From NCBI GenBank assembly GCA_902790635.1, contig CADASN010000001.1, forward strand, positions 62,001 through 126,000: a stretch of 64,000 nucleotides of DNA, written 5' to 3'. Position 1 is the first letter of the stretch. Every line of letters begins with the position of its first letter. Position numbers and translations under genes: made by a program. The notes under the pieces are model-generated. The model was not told the DNA's origin and made no database searches. It worked only from the letters and a program-made list of their open reading frames with translations. Source of the DNA: an uncultured Bacteroidia bacterium (GTDB lineage Bacteria > Bacteroidota > Bacteroidia > Bacteroidales > UBA932). Positions 21,957 through 30,902 of the stretch are shown here, one piece after another.

Positions 21957-22727
21957 CTAAGCTAACAGGATAAATACGCAGGGGCGTTTGCCGATCACCG
22001 GTTCCTGGTGGTTGGAGTCCGAAGGACGACCGAGGGGGTTCGGGGGATTCTTCCCCCGTGATAATAATGACTGTCGCCACTCGGCGACAGTCATGGATTT
22101 GACGCTTTCGCCAGAAAGCGTCAAATCTGCGGCGACGCAGAGCCGGGTGGCGGGGGAGAGGACTTGCAGCAGATCCGCCAGAAGGGCATCGTTGCGGTAG
22201 GGCGTCTCGATGAGGATCTGGCTCTGGTTCAGGGCACGGGACTGCTTTTCGAGTTCCTTGATGGCGGCGCGGCGCTCATCGGTCTTGGCCGGGATGTAGC
22301 CGCGGAAAGCGAAGGACTGCCCGTTGAGGCCCGAAGCCATCAGGGCGAGCATCAGCGAAGAAGGGCCGACGAACGGGACGACCTGGATGCCGTGGCGGTG
22401 GCAGAGGGCCACGAGCGCGGCTCCGGGATCTGCTACGGCCGGCAGGCCGGCCTCGGACAACAGACCGACATCCTGCCCCTCGAAGAGCGGCAGCATCGCT
22501 TCCACTTCCGCGGGAGCGGTGTGCTCGTTGAGCACATGGAATTCCAACTCGTCGATATGGCCTCGCAGCCCGTAGCGAGAAAGGACGCGGCGGGCGGTCC
22601 GCAGCTCCTCCACGACGAAGCAGCGAAGCGAGCAGGCCTTGTCCGTGACCGGTTTCGGAAGGACTTCCGCCGGATCATTCTCCCCCAGCGGGGTCGGGAT
22701 CAGGTACAGTTTCCCCGGGTTCTTCAT
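21957..22727 (-). CDS. SAM-dependent methyltransferase of the RsmI/tetrapyrrole methylase family
   Basis: The 256-residue protein matches the short Bacteroidetes relatives of RsmI (16S rRNA C1402 2'-O-methylase): LYLIPTPLGE at the start, LLSEAGLPAVADPGA near residue 92, VPFVGPSSLMLALMASG near 117 and QILIETPYRN near 170. The C-terminal MTVAEWR segment is followed by an unusual proline-rich stretch (PPNPLGRPSDSNHQEP) before the normal ending GKRPCVFILLA; the extra piece looks inserted in frame. The DNA of this end holds four consecutive palindromes. Its start overlaps the 3' end of tamB by 53 bases. Target specificity is not proven. Confidence 0.82.
   Translation of the reverse strand: MKNPGKLYLIPTPLGENDPAEVLPKPVTDKACSLRCFVVEELRTARRVLSRYGLRGHIDELEFHVLNEHTAPAEVEAMLPLFEGQDVGLLSEAGLPAVADPGAALVALCHRHGIQVVPFVGPSSLMLALMASGLNGQSFAFRGYIPAKTDERRAAIKELEKQSRALNQSQILIETPYRNDALLADLLQVLSPATRLCVAADLTLSGESVKSMTVAEWRQSLLSRGKNPPNPLGRPSDSNHQEPVIGKRPCVFILLA
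22017..22126. repeat. Four consecutive hairpin-forming palindromes inside the RsmI-like gene
   Basis: In order: GTCC-GAA-GGAC (22017-22027); CGGGGG/CCCCCG (22041-22058); a perfect 12-bp stem with arms at 22067-22078 and 22083-22094; and a perfect 13-bp stem with arms at 22097-22109 and 22114-22126. The last two encode conserved protein sequence around LTLSGESVK and MTVAEWRQS. Confidence 0.8.
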
Positions 22728-25700
22728 GTTCTATGACGATGACTTCTTGTTCGATTTCTTTTTCGATATACTCCAGCTCCTTCTGTTCGCGCTTGACCTT
22801 GGGCAGGAAGATGCTCTGGAAGAAACTCCCGACTGTCGGGTACTCTTTCTGGAAGCTGACACCGAGGCCGTTGCGCTGCGAGTAGTCGAGGTAGCTGGAG
22901 AACTCGTCTGCGGAGTGGGAGAAGATGTTGAAGCGGAATTTCCCTTCCGGGTCGAGTTTGACCGAGAGGTCCATGTTGCCGGTGAAGTCGCCGCCCGCCT
23001 TACCGGTGGAGTAGCGCCGGTTGCCGAAACTGCCGCCCAGGATGACCCGGTTGTCGAAGAGCTGGGTCGATACCGCGATGTCGAAGAGGTTGCGTCCGCT
23101 GCCCATCTCCTGGTAGCCGAAGCCCACGTCCACGGGAATCTCCATGCGCTGGAGGATGTTGTTGATCTGGCCGGACATCATCTCGGTCATGTTGGAGAAC
23201 AGGAGGTTGGATTGGTTGAAGACGCCGGAACCCTCGTTCGGCAGGAAGGTGCCGAGGAGCAGCAGGGCGACGAACTGTTTCTGGATCTTGTCCTGGGTGT
23301 TGAGGGCGCTTTCCATCTGGGAACGGGTGGCGGGATCCAGGTCCGGTATGTCGATGCTCAGGTCGATCTTCGGAGAGCGCAGGCGGTCGCTGATGTTGAG
23401 TCCGCAGACGACCTGGCGCCGTGTGGAGGATTCGGTGCCGAGGAGGGCGTCCAGGGAAGTGCGGACGTTGTAGGTCGCCGTGAGGTCCAGGGCCGTATTC
23501 ATGATGTCCCCGACGAATTTGACGGAACTGCCCGACTGGACGTTGAAGCCTTTCGAGAGGAGGCCCGGAACGACGAACTGGTAGTTTCCTTCGTTGATGT
23601 TGTAGTCCCCGTTGAGTTCGAAGACGGCCTTGGACGGGCGGAGGTTGAGGGTGACATTGCCGGCGCCGTTGAAGGAGGCGACGTTGCCAGCCTTCTTGTC
23701 GATTTCCACGAAGGCCTTGACGGCCGGATGGATGCCCAGGCGGCCGCGGATACGCAGGTCGGAGGTGGCGGCGGTCTTGGTCTCCATGCCTGCGAGCATG
23801 GCCTCGTAGGCGTCCAGTTCCTTGACGGGCTGGGTGAAGGTCAGCAGGTTGCTGTTCGTGCTGGCAAGCCTGCCCGACAGGGGGATGTGGATGTTGCCGT
23901 CGCCGGAAGTGTTGGCGTTGGCATCGATGACCAGGGCGTTGAACGGGCCGGAGACGGCGGCCGTACCGCTGGCACGCAGCAGGCCGTAGAAGGGGGAGTC
24001 CGCGCGTTCTACGGCATCGACCACCTTCAGGTTGTTGAAGGAGAGGTGTCCGTCGAGGTTGAAATCGTTGAAGTGGTCGAAGCGGAGGGATCCCTGCAGG
24101 TCGCCGCTTCCGCCGGTGTCATCGCGGATCTGGAGGCTGTCGAAGAAGCATCCGCCGCTGTCCACGCGCAGGGGACCGTTGACCGTGTACGGGACGCCCG
24201 TGGCCGCGATGCGGAGGAGTGCGTCTTGGAGCCGCAGATTTCCGGACGGACTGAGATCCTGGGTCGGGCCGGCCAGTGTGAGCTCTCCGGAGACCCCGCC
24301 GCCCATCTCCGACAGGATGGTCTTGAGGAAGGGGGATGCGATATGCAGCGGCAGGCTGTCGAGTGCAGCCTGGAGGTTCAGGGTTTTGCCAGCGGTCTGG
24401 TAGGAGCCGCGGGCGGACAGGATGTCCCGGCCGAAGAGTCTGTCCCGCAGGAAGATACCGAGTTCGTCGCCGTCTTCGTTCCAGTCGCTCGTGATCTGGA
24501 TGGTGCCGGCGTCCACGCCGCTGAAACGGAGTGTGTCGATGCTGAAGTTCAGCAGCATGCCGTCCAGCAGGTCCTCTGCGGCGGAGGCGATGAAGGCATC
24601 GCCGTTCATCTTGCCTTCGATGCCGAGGGGGTTGGGCAGGAATTCATCGATCAGCGCCAGGTCGAAGCGGTGCATCTGCAGGGAGAGGGTGTCGTTGCGT
24701 TCGTTCGAGAGCCCGCCTTTCACGAGCAGGCGCTGCGGACCGTTGCTGATCTGGAACTGGTCGAGGAGGAGGTCCTTGCCGCGCAGGATGATGTCCGATC
24801 CGCTCAAAGTCCAGCGTTGGTCGCTGGTCGTCAGGTAGGAGTCGTGCGGCCGTGCCTGGACTACCAGCACACCCTCTTCATCGCGGTAGAGTCGTCCGTC
24901 GAGGCAGATCTCGGCATTGCCTCCCGCGCCGGAGAAACTGTCGTAGTTGACCGCCAGGCTGATCCGGTTGTCGTCGGCTCCGGCCGTGATGGAGGGGTTG
25001 TTGAGGGCGAAGGTTCCGGCGCGAAGTTCGGAACTCACCAGGCTCGCGAGCAGGGCCCCCTGCCGGTTGTCGAAGCTGAGGTCGATGTCCTTGAGGAAAT
25101 TCTTGCCGATGGCGAGACGCCGGGAGTTGAGGCCGCCGTCAAGCGTCCCGTCCGGAGCCAGGGTCAGGGAGAGGGCGGTATGGTCCTCGATGTAGGCGCC
25201 CGGCAGGAGCAGGGAGAGGAGGTCGTGGGTGTCGTGGAAGTGCAGCTCTGCGGAGTAGTCCCCGTTCTCCTCTTCCGGCTGGATGTCCGGGGCGAGGGCG
25301 GAGAGGTCTCGACGCAGGGTGACATCCAGCAGGTCCCGGACGAATTTGTCCACCTGGCGGGTGCCGGTGTAGCTGGCGTCGAGGAAGGGCGCGTCGAGCG
25401 TGAACGACTGCTTGCCGTCATTCGTCCGGGCGGCGAGACGAAGGTCCCCGACCCGGTGCGAGCCGCTGTCGTTGGTCAGGCGCAAGCCGGGCAGAAGGGC
25501 GTCTCCGTCGAAGAACTCGCCCTGGCGGAGCAGGTCGGCGTTGATGCCGGTCGAGATGCGGGAGACGGGACCGGCCGCGATGCCGAGGGCCTTCAAGTCC
25601 ACATCATCGAGGGTTCCGTTGATACGGTAACGGTTTCCGCCTTCCCGTTCGGTGAGATCGGCCAGGGCGGTCAGGTTGAAGCGGACGGACGGATCCTCGC

Positions 25701-27246
25701 TGATCAGGTGGGCGTCGACCGTGCCGCCCCGCAGGCCGCCAGCGACATTCAGATGCTGGAACTCGCGGCCGAAGGCGCGGATCCGTTCGATGCGCAGGGT
25801 GTCGATATCGGCGTCCGGCAGGCCGCTGCGCAGCGTGGCGCGGGCGCGCGTGCTCAAGCTGACCGGCCCGAGCGAACTGTTGCCCAGGATGTGCCCGAGG
25901 TGGAGTTCCTGGGTGGTCAGGGCGGCGGCTATTTCGATCGGACGGTGGGGATTGACCAGGTTGCGGATGTTCCCGTCGAAGCGGGCGGTACCTTCGGGCG
26001 TCAGCATCTCCCCGTCAAAGGTGAGGTGCTCCATCGGGCCTTTCGCGCGCAACTGCAACGTGACCGGGAGATCCCGGTCCAGGGGAAGCTTCAGCCGGGT
26101 GCCCGGCACGAGGCCGGCGACCAGGCGGGTGGCGCCGTCCGGGGTGGCGGTCAGGTCCTTCAGCTGGATGTCCAGCGTGGTTCGCGTGATGTCGGGGAGG
26201 CCGGTGCAGGTGCCGCTCAGGCTGGCCGCGATGTCGGAGTCCTGCTCGGTGAAAACGAGGTTCTCCACCCGGAAATCACTGACATACCCGCGGGCGTGGC
26301 CGCGCCGGATGTTCAGCGCCGTGGTGCGCCCGTCGAAGACGCCTCCGGCGAAATAGCTCAGCGTCTGCAGGGCGATCCGGGTGCGTTGGAAGTCCCCTTC
26401 GAGCATCACCTCATGGAGGAAATCCCGGAACGCGATGGACCAGGGATAGGTCATCGAGAAGGAACGGAGCCGGACGTCCGACCAGGGATCCACGAAATGG
26501 ATATCTTCGACGAGGGTCTTGCCCAGGCCGACTTCACAGCTGGCCGAGAGATCCTCGACGACGTAGCCGGACTTCTCGCGGGCATACACATGGTCGCAGT
26601 AGCCGTACATCTTGCCTCCGGTCATCCGGAGGTTGTGCCCGGTCACGTCGGCCGTGATGTCGAGGTCTTCGAAATTGATGTGCGGGGCGTCGTAAACCGG
26701 GGCGCTGAGTGGAGGCAGGAAGCTGTTGAGCCGGAAGCGGAAGTTCTTGACTCGCACTTTCTTGATGTCGAAGATGTCCGGTCCGGGCTCCTGCGGCCCG
26801 GTCTGGGGCGGCATGTTGAAGATGCGGCTGAGGTTGTTGCCGGGGGCTTCCGGTTCGCTGACCAGGTGGAAGTAGCCGTCCTCCACCGTGACGCGTCCCA
26901 GGTGGAGGCCTTCTCCCTTGAAAAGTCCGTCGATGGCGAAGGTGGCGGTGATGGTCTTGGCGAAGAAGACGGTGTCCACCGGATCCCAGCCGCGCTGGTT
27001 GACATCCTCGGTGTAGGGGCTGCCGTCCATCAGCATGATGTTGCGGATGACCAGCACGCCGGAGGTCATGACCTTGAGCTCGTCGTAGGTGACGCGGCCG
27101 TCCATGATGGCCGCCAACTGGTTGAGAGCTACCTTGGAGAGGCGGGTCTGGATATAGGGCGTCTGGATGGCCACGATGGCGGCCATGATCAGCACCGTCA
27201 GGAATCCGAAGATGCGCGCGACGATATATCCACCTTTCCGGTACAT
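22675..27246 (-). CDS. tamB: TamB-like translocation and assembly module protein (DUF490)
   Basis: This 1523-residue protein has one N-terminal membrane anchor (about residues 9-29) followed by a very long periplasmic beta-rich region, and ends with the conserved TamB/DUF490 C-terminal domain at about residues 1130-1480 (segments such as PVDVGFGYQEMGSGRN, STQLFDNRVILGGSFG and FSSYLDYSQRNGLG-like sequence). TamB-type proteins span the periplasm and take part in outer-membrane protein assembly or phospholipid transport. The final residues are proline-, glycine- and acid-rich. It has its own -7 box and runs divergently from tsaD. Confidence 0.93.
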   Translation of the reverse strand: MYRKGGYIVARIFGFLTVLIMAAIVAIQTPYIQTRLSKVALNQLAAIMDGRVTYDELKVMTSGVLVIRNIMLMDGSPYTEDVNQRGWDPVDTVFFAKTITATFAIDGLFKGEGLHLGRVTVEDGYFHLVSEPEAPGNNLSRIFNMPPQTGPQEPGPDIFDIKKVRVKNFRFRLNSFLPPLSAPVYDAPHINFEDLDITADVTGHNLRMTGGKMYGYCDHVYAREKSGYVVEDLSASCEVGLGKTLVEDIHFVDPWSDVRLRSFSMTYPWSIAFRDFLHEVMLEGDFQRTRIALQTLSYFAGGVFDGRTTALNIRRGHARGYVSDFRVENLVFTEQDSDIAASLSGTCTGLPDITRTTLDIQLKDLTATPDGATRLVAGLVPGTRLKLPLDRDLPVTLQLRAKGPMEHLTFDGEMLTPEGTARFDGNIRNLVNPHRPIEIAAALTTQELHLGHILGNSSLGPVSLSTRARATLRSGLPDADIDTLRIERIRAFGREFQHLNVAGGLRGGTVDAHLISEDPSVRFNLTALADLTEREGGNRYRINGTLDDVDLKALGIAAGPVSRISTGINADLLRQGEFFDGDALLPGLRLTNDSGSHRVGDLRLAARTNDGKQSFTLDAPFLDASYTGTRQVDKFVRDLLDVTLRRDLSALAPDIQPEEENGDYSAELHFHDTHDLLSLLLPGAYIEDHTALSLTLAPDGTLDGGLNSRRLAIGKNFLKDIDLSFDNRQGALLASLVSSELRAGTFALNNPSITAGADDNRISLAVNYDSFSGAGGNAEICLDGRLYRDEEGVLVVQARPHDSYLTTSDQRWTLSGSDIILRGKDLLLDQFQISNGPQRLLVKGGLSNERNDTLSLQMHRFDLALIDEFLPNPLGIEGKMNGDAFIASAAEDLLDGMLLNFSIDTLRFSGVDAGTIQITSDWNEDGDELGIFLRDRLFGRDILSARGSYQTAGKTLNLQAALDSLPLHIASPFLKTILSEMGGGVSGELTLAGPTQDLSPSGNLRLQDALLRIAATGVPYTVNGPLRVDSGGCFFDSLQIRDDTGGSGDLQGSLRFDHFNDFNLDGHLSFNNLKVVDAVERADSPFYGLLRASGTAAVSGPFNALVIDANANTSGDGNIHIPLSGRLASTNSNLLTFTQPVKELDAYEAMLAGMETKTAATSDLRIRGRLGIHPAVKAFVEIDKKAGNVASFNGAGNVTLNLRPSKAVFELNGDYNINEGNYQFVVPGLLSKGFNVQSGSSVKFVGDIMNTALDLTATYNVRTSLDALLGTESSTRRQVVCGLNISDRLRSPKIDLSIDIPDLDPATRSQMESALNTQDKIQKQFVALLLLGTFLPNEGSGVFNQSNLLFSNMTEMMSGQINNILQRMEIPVDVGFGYQEMGSGRNLFDIAVSTQLFDNRVILGGSFGNRRYSTGKAGGDFTGNMDLSVKLDPEGKFRFNIFSHSADEFSSYLDYSQRNGLGVSFQKEYPTVGSFFQSIFLPKVKREQKELEYIEKEIEQEVIVIEHEEPGETVPDPDPAGGE

Positions 27247-27270
27247 GAAGCCTGGATTGATTGCAATTTA

Positions 27271-27278
27271 CAAATATA
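27271..27278 (-). promoter_or_regulatory. -7 promoter box TATATTTG for tamB
   Basis: On the minus strand this consensus box lies 24 bases before the tamB ATG at 27246. Confidence 0.55.
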
Positions 27279-27299
27279 AGAAATAGCGAGAATTATTGC

Positions 27300-27308
27300 T
27301 AAATTTGC
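27300..27308 (+). promoter_or_regulatory. -7 promoter box TAAATTTGC for tsaD
   Basis: A full consensus box 21 bases before the tsaD ATG. No good -33 TTTG is visible at the expected distance. Confidence 0.6.
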
Positions 27309-27329
27309 GGGCGTAAATCTTTCAGACAA

Positions 27330-28352
27330 ATGGCAGATATCATCCTCGGCATCGAGTCTTCCTGCGATGACACCTCGGCGGCCGTCATCCGTGACGGCTG
27401 GCTGCTGTCCAATGTCATTGCCAGCCAGGACGTTCATCGTGCTTTCGGCGGGGTGGTCCCGGAACTGGCCTCCCGCGCCCACGAGCTCAACATCGTGCCC
27501 GTGGTGAGCGAAGCCCTGTCCCGGGCGGGCGTACAGGCGTCCGACCTGACGGCGATCGCCTTCACCCGCGGCCCGGGCCTGCTCGGTTCGCTGCTGGTGG
27601 GCACTTCTTTCGCCAAGGCGATGGGCCTGGCGCTGGACATCCCGATCGTGATGGTGAACCACCTGCAGGGGCATCTGCTGGCCAATTTCATCCGGCAGCC
27701 GGACAAACCCGTCCGGGAGCCGGCTTTTCCCTATCTCTGCCTGCTGGTGAGCGGCGGCAATTCGCAGATCGTCCGCGTAGATGATCCGCTGCATTTCGAG
27801 ATTCTCGGCCAGACCATCGATGATGCGGTGGGGGAGGCTTTCGACAAATGCTCCAAGATGCTGGGGCTGGGCTATCCCGGCGGCCCGGTCATCGACCGCC
27901 TGGCGCAGCAGGGAGACCCGACCCGTTTCAAGTTCACCCGGCCGCATATCGAAGGACTGGACTACAGTTTCAGCGGGGTCAAGACCTCTCTGCTCTATTT
28001 TGTCCGGGACGAGATGGCGAAAGATCCTGACTTCCTGGAGAAGAACAAGGAGGACCTCTGCGCCTCGTTCCAGAAGACCCTGATAGACATCCTGCTGGAC
28101 AAGCTGGTCAAGGCTTCGAAGCAGACCGGTATCAAGGAAGTGACGATCGGAGGGGGCGTGTCCGCCAACAGCGGCCTGCGCGCCCGCATCGAGGCCGAGG
28201 GGCGCAAGCGGGGCTGGAACACCTATCTGCCCGAATTCAAGTTTACGACCGACAACGCCGCGATGATCGCCATCGCCGGGTATCATCATTATCTCGCCGG
28301 GGAGCGCACGCCCTTGGACGTGGCGCCTGTGTCCCGGATGTCTGATTTCTAA
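27330..28352 (+). CDS. tsaD: tRNA N6-adenosine threonylcarbamoyltransferase
   Basis: TsaD transfers the threonylcarbamoyl group to A37 of tRNAs reading ANN codons. The 340 residues start with GIESSCDDTSAAV and hold the metal-binding pair His111 and His115 (NHLQGHLLANF), plus the glycine-rich ATP-binding segments TRGPGLLGSLLVG, LVSGGNSQIV and GGGVSANSGLR. Length and motifs are normal. It is followed 10 bases later by the COG2509 flavoprotein. MtaB, which acts on its product, is also in the window. Confidence 0.96.
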   Translation: MADIILGIESSCDDTSAAVIRDGWLLSNVIASQDVHRAFGGVVPELASRAHELNIVPVVSEALSRAGVQASDLTAIAFTRGPGLLGSLLVGTSFAKAMGLALDIPIVMVNHLQGHLLANFIRQPDKPVREPAFPYLCLLVSGGNSQIVRVDDPLHFEILGQTIDDAVGEAFDKCSKMLGLGYPGGPVIDRLAQQGDPTRFKFTRPHIEGLDYSFSGVKTSLLYFVRDEMAKDPDFLEKNKEDLCASFQKTLIDILLDKLVKASKQTGIKEVTIGGGVSANSGLRARIEAEGRKRGWNTYLPEFKFTTDNAAMIAIAGYHHYLAGERTPLDVAPVSRMSDF

Positions 28353-28362
28353 GCAATTCACG

Positions 28363-30153
28363 ATGAAGGAGTTCGAAATCGTCTGCCCCTTGACGCGGGA
28401 GCCGCGGCTCAAGGAGATCGAGGCCAAAGCCGCCGGGTGGAAATGGGTGCTGAAGAAGCGCTCGATCGATGCGCGCAAGGAGCCGGTCTGGCGCTATCAG
28501 TACGAAGCCTATGGCCCGGACGAGGTGTATGTGCCCTACGAACTCCCGGAGTACCGGGATGTGCATGATGCGGAGCCGGTGATCGTGGTCGGAGCCGGCC
28601 CTGCCGGTATGTTCGCTGCGCTCAAGTTGCTGACCCTCGGGCTGAAGCCTGTGGTGCTGGAGCGCGGCAAGAATGTCCACGAGCGCAAGTTCGACATGGC
28701 GAAGCTTTCCCGTGACGGCGTCGTGGATCCGGATTCGAATTACTGCTACGGCGAGGGCGGAGCCGGGGCGTTCTCCGACGGCAAGTTGTATACGCGTTCG
28801 TCGAAGCGCGGGGATCCGCGGGAGGTGCTGCATCAGCTGGTGAAGTTCGGCGCCTCGAAGGACATCCTGATCGACGCCCATCCGCACATCGGCTCCGACC
28901 GTCTCCCCGTCATCGTCGAGAACATCCGCAATTTCATTCTCGATCACGGCGGTGAATACCACTTCAACTCCCGGGTTGTTTCCATCGGACAGGCTCCGGT
29001 CGACGGCAGCTGGCCCCGACAAAACTTCGCTTCGCTCATCCCCCCCACTGCTTCGCAGCGGGTCCCCCCCGTTCACGAGGCCACGGGCGGCCACGGTTTT
29101 GCTGGGGCCACTGCCGATCTCCCTTCGCCTTCCGCTACTTTCTCGGCCGTTGCGGGAGTCGCCTCGGGAAACCGTGCCACCCTCGGCATCGTAAGAGGGA
29201 GGGGCCCATCGTCAGATGGGAGGGGTCCGGCGCAGCCGGACGTTTCTGGAGGCGAGCTCCCGCACGGCGAAGTGGCGGAATGGCTTGTGAGGACGGCGGA
29301 CGGGAGGGAGTTTCGCGCGCGGCGGGTGATCCTGGCGACGGGACATTCGGCGCGGGACGTGTACGAGATGCTGCAGGCGGCAGGAGGCGAGCTGGAAGCA
29401 AAGGGGTTCGCGATGGGCGTGCGCGTGGAGCATCCGCAGGAGAAGATCAACTGGTGCCAGTACCACGGACAGTGGAAGCCGGGCGTGCCTGCGGCGGAAT
29501 ACTCCTTCGTCGAGCAGGTGGACGGCCGCGGCGTCTATTCCTTCTGCATGTGCCCGGGCGGCGTGCTCGTGCCCTCTTCGACCGAGGAGCGGACCGTCGT
29601 GCTGAACGGCATGTCCAACTCCGGCCGCAGCGGCAAGTTCGCCAACGCCGGCGTGGTCGTGCAGATCGAACCGGAGGATGTCCCGGGCGAGGGACCCTTC
29701 AAACTGATGGACTTCCAGCACGCCGTAGAGCGCCGGATGTATGACTACGCCCAGTCGCAGGGCGCAGCGAACCCGATGGCAGCCCCGGCGCAGCGGATGG
29801 AGGATTTCTGCCTCGGCAAGCTGTCGAAGAGCATGCCGCCGACCAGTTACCACCCGGGCGTGGTGAGCGCCCCTTTGCATGAATTGCTGCCGCCCATCGT
29901 GGCACAGCGCCTCCAGAAAGCTTTCCCGCGCGTCAAGATGCGCAATTACTACACCAACGCCGCGCTGCTGCTCGGCGTTGAATCACGGACATCCTCACCG
30001 GTACGCGTGCCGCGCAATCCCGAGACGCTGGAGTATGTCTCCATGCCGGGAATCTATCCTTGCGGAGAAGGTGCGGGCTATGCCGGGGGCATCGTGTCCA
30101 GCGCCATGGACGGGATCCATGTCGCCGCGGCGGTGGCCGCATCCCTGGAATAA
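28363..30153 (+). CDS. FAD-dependent dehydrogenase of the COG2509 family with an in-frame insertion
   Basis: The 596-residue flavoprotein has an N-terminal ferredoxin-like region, the FAD motif VIVVGAGPAGMFAALKL near residue 73, NYCYGEGGAGAFSDGKL near 126 and the C-terminal PCGEGAGYAGGIVSSAMDG. COG2509 proteins are putative NAD(P)/FAD oxidoreductases of unknown substrate. Residues about 210-305, between a beta strand (FNSRVVSI) and VRTADGREFRARRVILATG, are low-complexity and rich in Pro, Gly, Ser and Ala. They coincide with DNA carrying the 72-bp repeat at 29174-29245 and other palindromes. The frame stays open, so the protein may be intact with a long loop. Confidence 0.87.
   Translation: MKEFEIVCPLTREPRLKEIEAKAAGWKWVLKKRSIDARKEPVWRYQYEAYGPDEVYVPYELPEYRDVHDAEPVIVVGAGPAGMFAALKLLTLGLKPVVLERGKNVHERKFDMAKLSRDGVVDPDSNYCYGEGGAGAFSDGKLYTRSSKRGDPREVLHQLVKFGASKDILIDAHPHIGSDRLPVIVENIRNFILDHGGEYHFNSRVVSIGQAPVDGSWPRQNFASLIPPTASQRVPPVHEATGGHGFAGATADLPSPSATFSAVAGVASGNRATLGIVRGRGPSSDGRGPAQPDVSGGELPHGEVAEWLVRTADGREFRARRVILATGHSARDVYEMLQAAGGELEAKGFAMGVRVEHPQEKINWCQYHGQWKPGVPAAEYSFVEQVDGRGVYSFCMCPGGVLVPSSTEERTVVLNGMSNSGRSGKFANAGVVVQIEPEDVPGEGPFKLMDFQHAVERRMYDYAQSQGAANPMAAPAQRMEDFCLGKLSKSMPPTSYHPGVVSAPLHELLPPIVAQRLQKAFPRVKMRNYYTNAALLLGVESRTSSPVRVPRNPETLEYVSMPGIYPCGEGAGYAGGIVSSAMDGIHVAAAVAASLE
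29174..29245 (+). repeat. 72-bp palindromic repeat, copy A, in frame within a flavoprotein gene
   Basis: This stretch is 70/72 identical to the reverse complement of 40195-40266. It holds two adjacent hairpins: CCCATC-GTCA-GATGGG and GTCCGGC-GCA-GCCGGAC. The two differences fall at single positions, one in a hairpin loop. No transposase or flanking target duplication is visible. Confidence 0.9.
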
Positions 30154-30158
30154 ACGGC

Positions 30159-30866
30159 TCAGACCAGCGTCAGCGCGACCTCCATCATCTTGGTGAAGGT
30201 GGTCCTTCGCTGCTCGGAAGTCGTAACTTCGCCCGTGAGGATGTGGTCGGAGATGGTGTTGATGACCAGCGCCCGCCGGCCGGCGCGAGCGGCGTTCATA
30301 TAGAGGGCGGAAGCCTCCATCTCCACAGCCAGCACGCCCATTTTCATCCATTGGTCGCCCTCCGGATTGTCCGAATAGAAGACGTCGGAGGAGAGCACGT
30401 TCCCCACTTTGTAGCGGATCCCCATCCGGTCGCAGGTCTCCGCGGCGCGGCGGAGCAGGCCGAAATCGGCGATCGGTGCGAAGACGCCGGGCAGCTTGAA
30501 CTGGGCGCCGTAGTTCGAATCGGTGCATGCGCCCATCGCCAGGACGAGGTCGCCCAGGTGCAGGTCGCGGTCGTATGCGCCGGCCGAGCCGATGCGGATG
30601 ATGGTCTGCACGTCGTAGAAATGGTACAGCTCGTAGGTGTAGATGCCGATGGAAGGGATGCCCATCCCGTGGCCCATCACGCTGACGTGCTTGCCTTGCC
30701 AGGTGCCGGTATAACCGAGCATCCCGCGGACCTTGTTGAAGAGGACGGGATTCTCCAGGTAGCTTTCTGCCATGAACTGGGCGCGGAGCGGGTCTCCCGC
30801 CATGATGACGGTCGGGGCGATCTCGCCGGGTTGGGCTCCGATATGGGGCGTGGGGGTGTTGGACAT
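30159..30866 (-). CDS. deoD: Purine nucleoside phosphorylase, hexameric type
   Basis: DeoD cleaves purine (deoxy)nucleosides with phosphate to the base and ribose 1-phosphate. The 235 residues match E. coli DeoD: PHIGAQPGEIAPTVIMAGDPLRA, GHGMGIPSIGIYTYEL, IRIGSAGAYD (signature), AVEMEASALY and NTISDHI, the last with the catalytic Asp. It lies downstream of mnmA on the minus strand with a 36-base gap and may share its transcript. It converges with the COG2509 gene. Nucleoside salvage is also served by cdd at 37244. Confidence 0.95.
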   Translation of the reverse strand: MSNTPTPHIGAQPGEIAPTVIMAGDPLRAQFMAESYLENPVLFNKVRGMLGYTGTWQGKHVSVMGHGMGIPSIGIYTYELYHFYDVQTIIRIGSAGAYDRDLHLGDLVLAMGACTDSNYGAQFKLPGVFAPIADFGLLRRAAETCDRMGIRYKVGNVLSSDVFYSDNPEGDQWMKMGVLAVEMEASALYMNAARAGRRALVINTISDHILTGEVTTSEQRRTTFTKMMEVALTLV

Positions 30867-30902
30867 ATTGCGATATACTAAAGGTCAGAGAGATAATCAA
30901 AA

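Noticed and set aside
22639..27279. A 1546-codon open frame on the plus strand, fully antisense to tamB
   Set aside because: tamB has clear domain matches, a signal anchor and a promoter. The antisense frame gives biased, repetitive acidic sequence and is best explained by GC-rich codon use that avoids stop-generating codons.
28985..29270. The low-complexity insert as a frameshift or pseudogene mark
   Set aside because: The frame stays open through the insert, and conserved flavoprotein motifs continue on both sides in the same frame.
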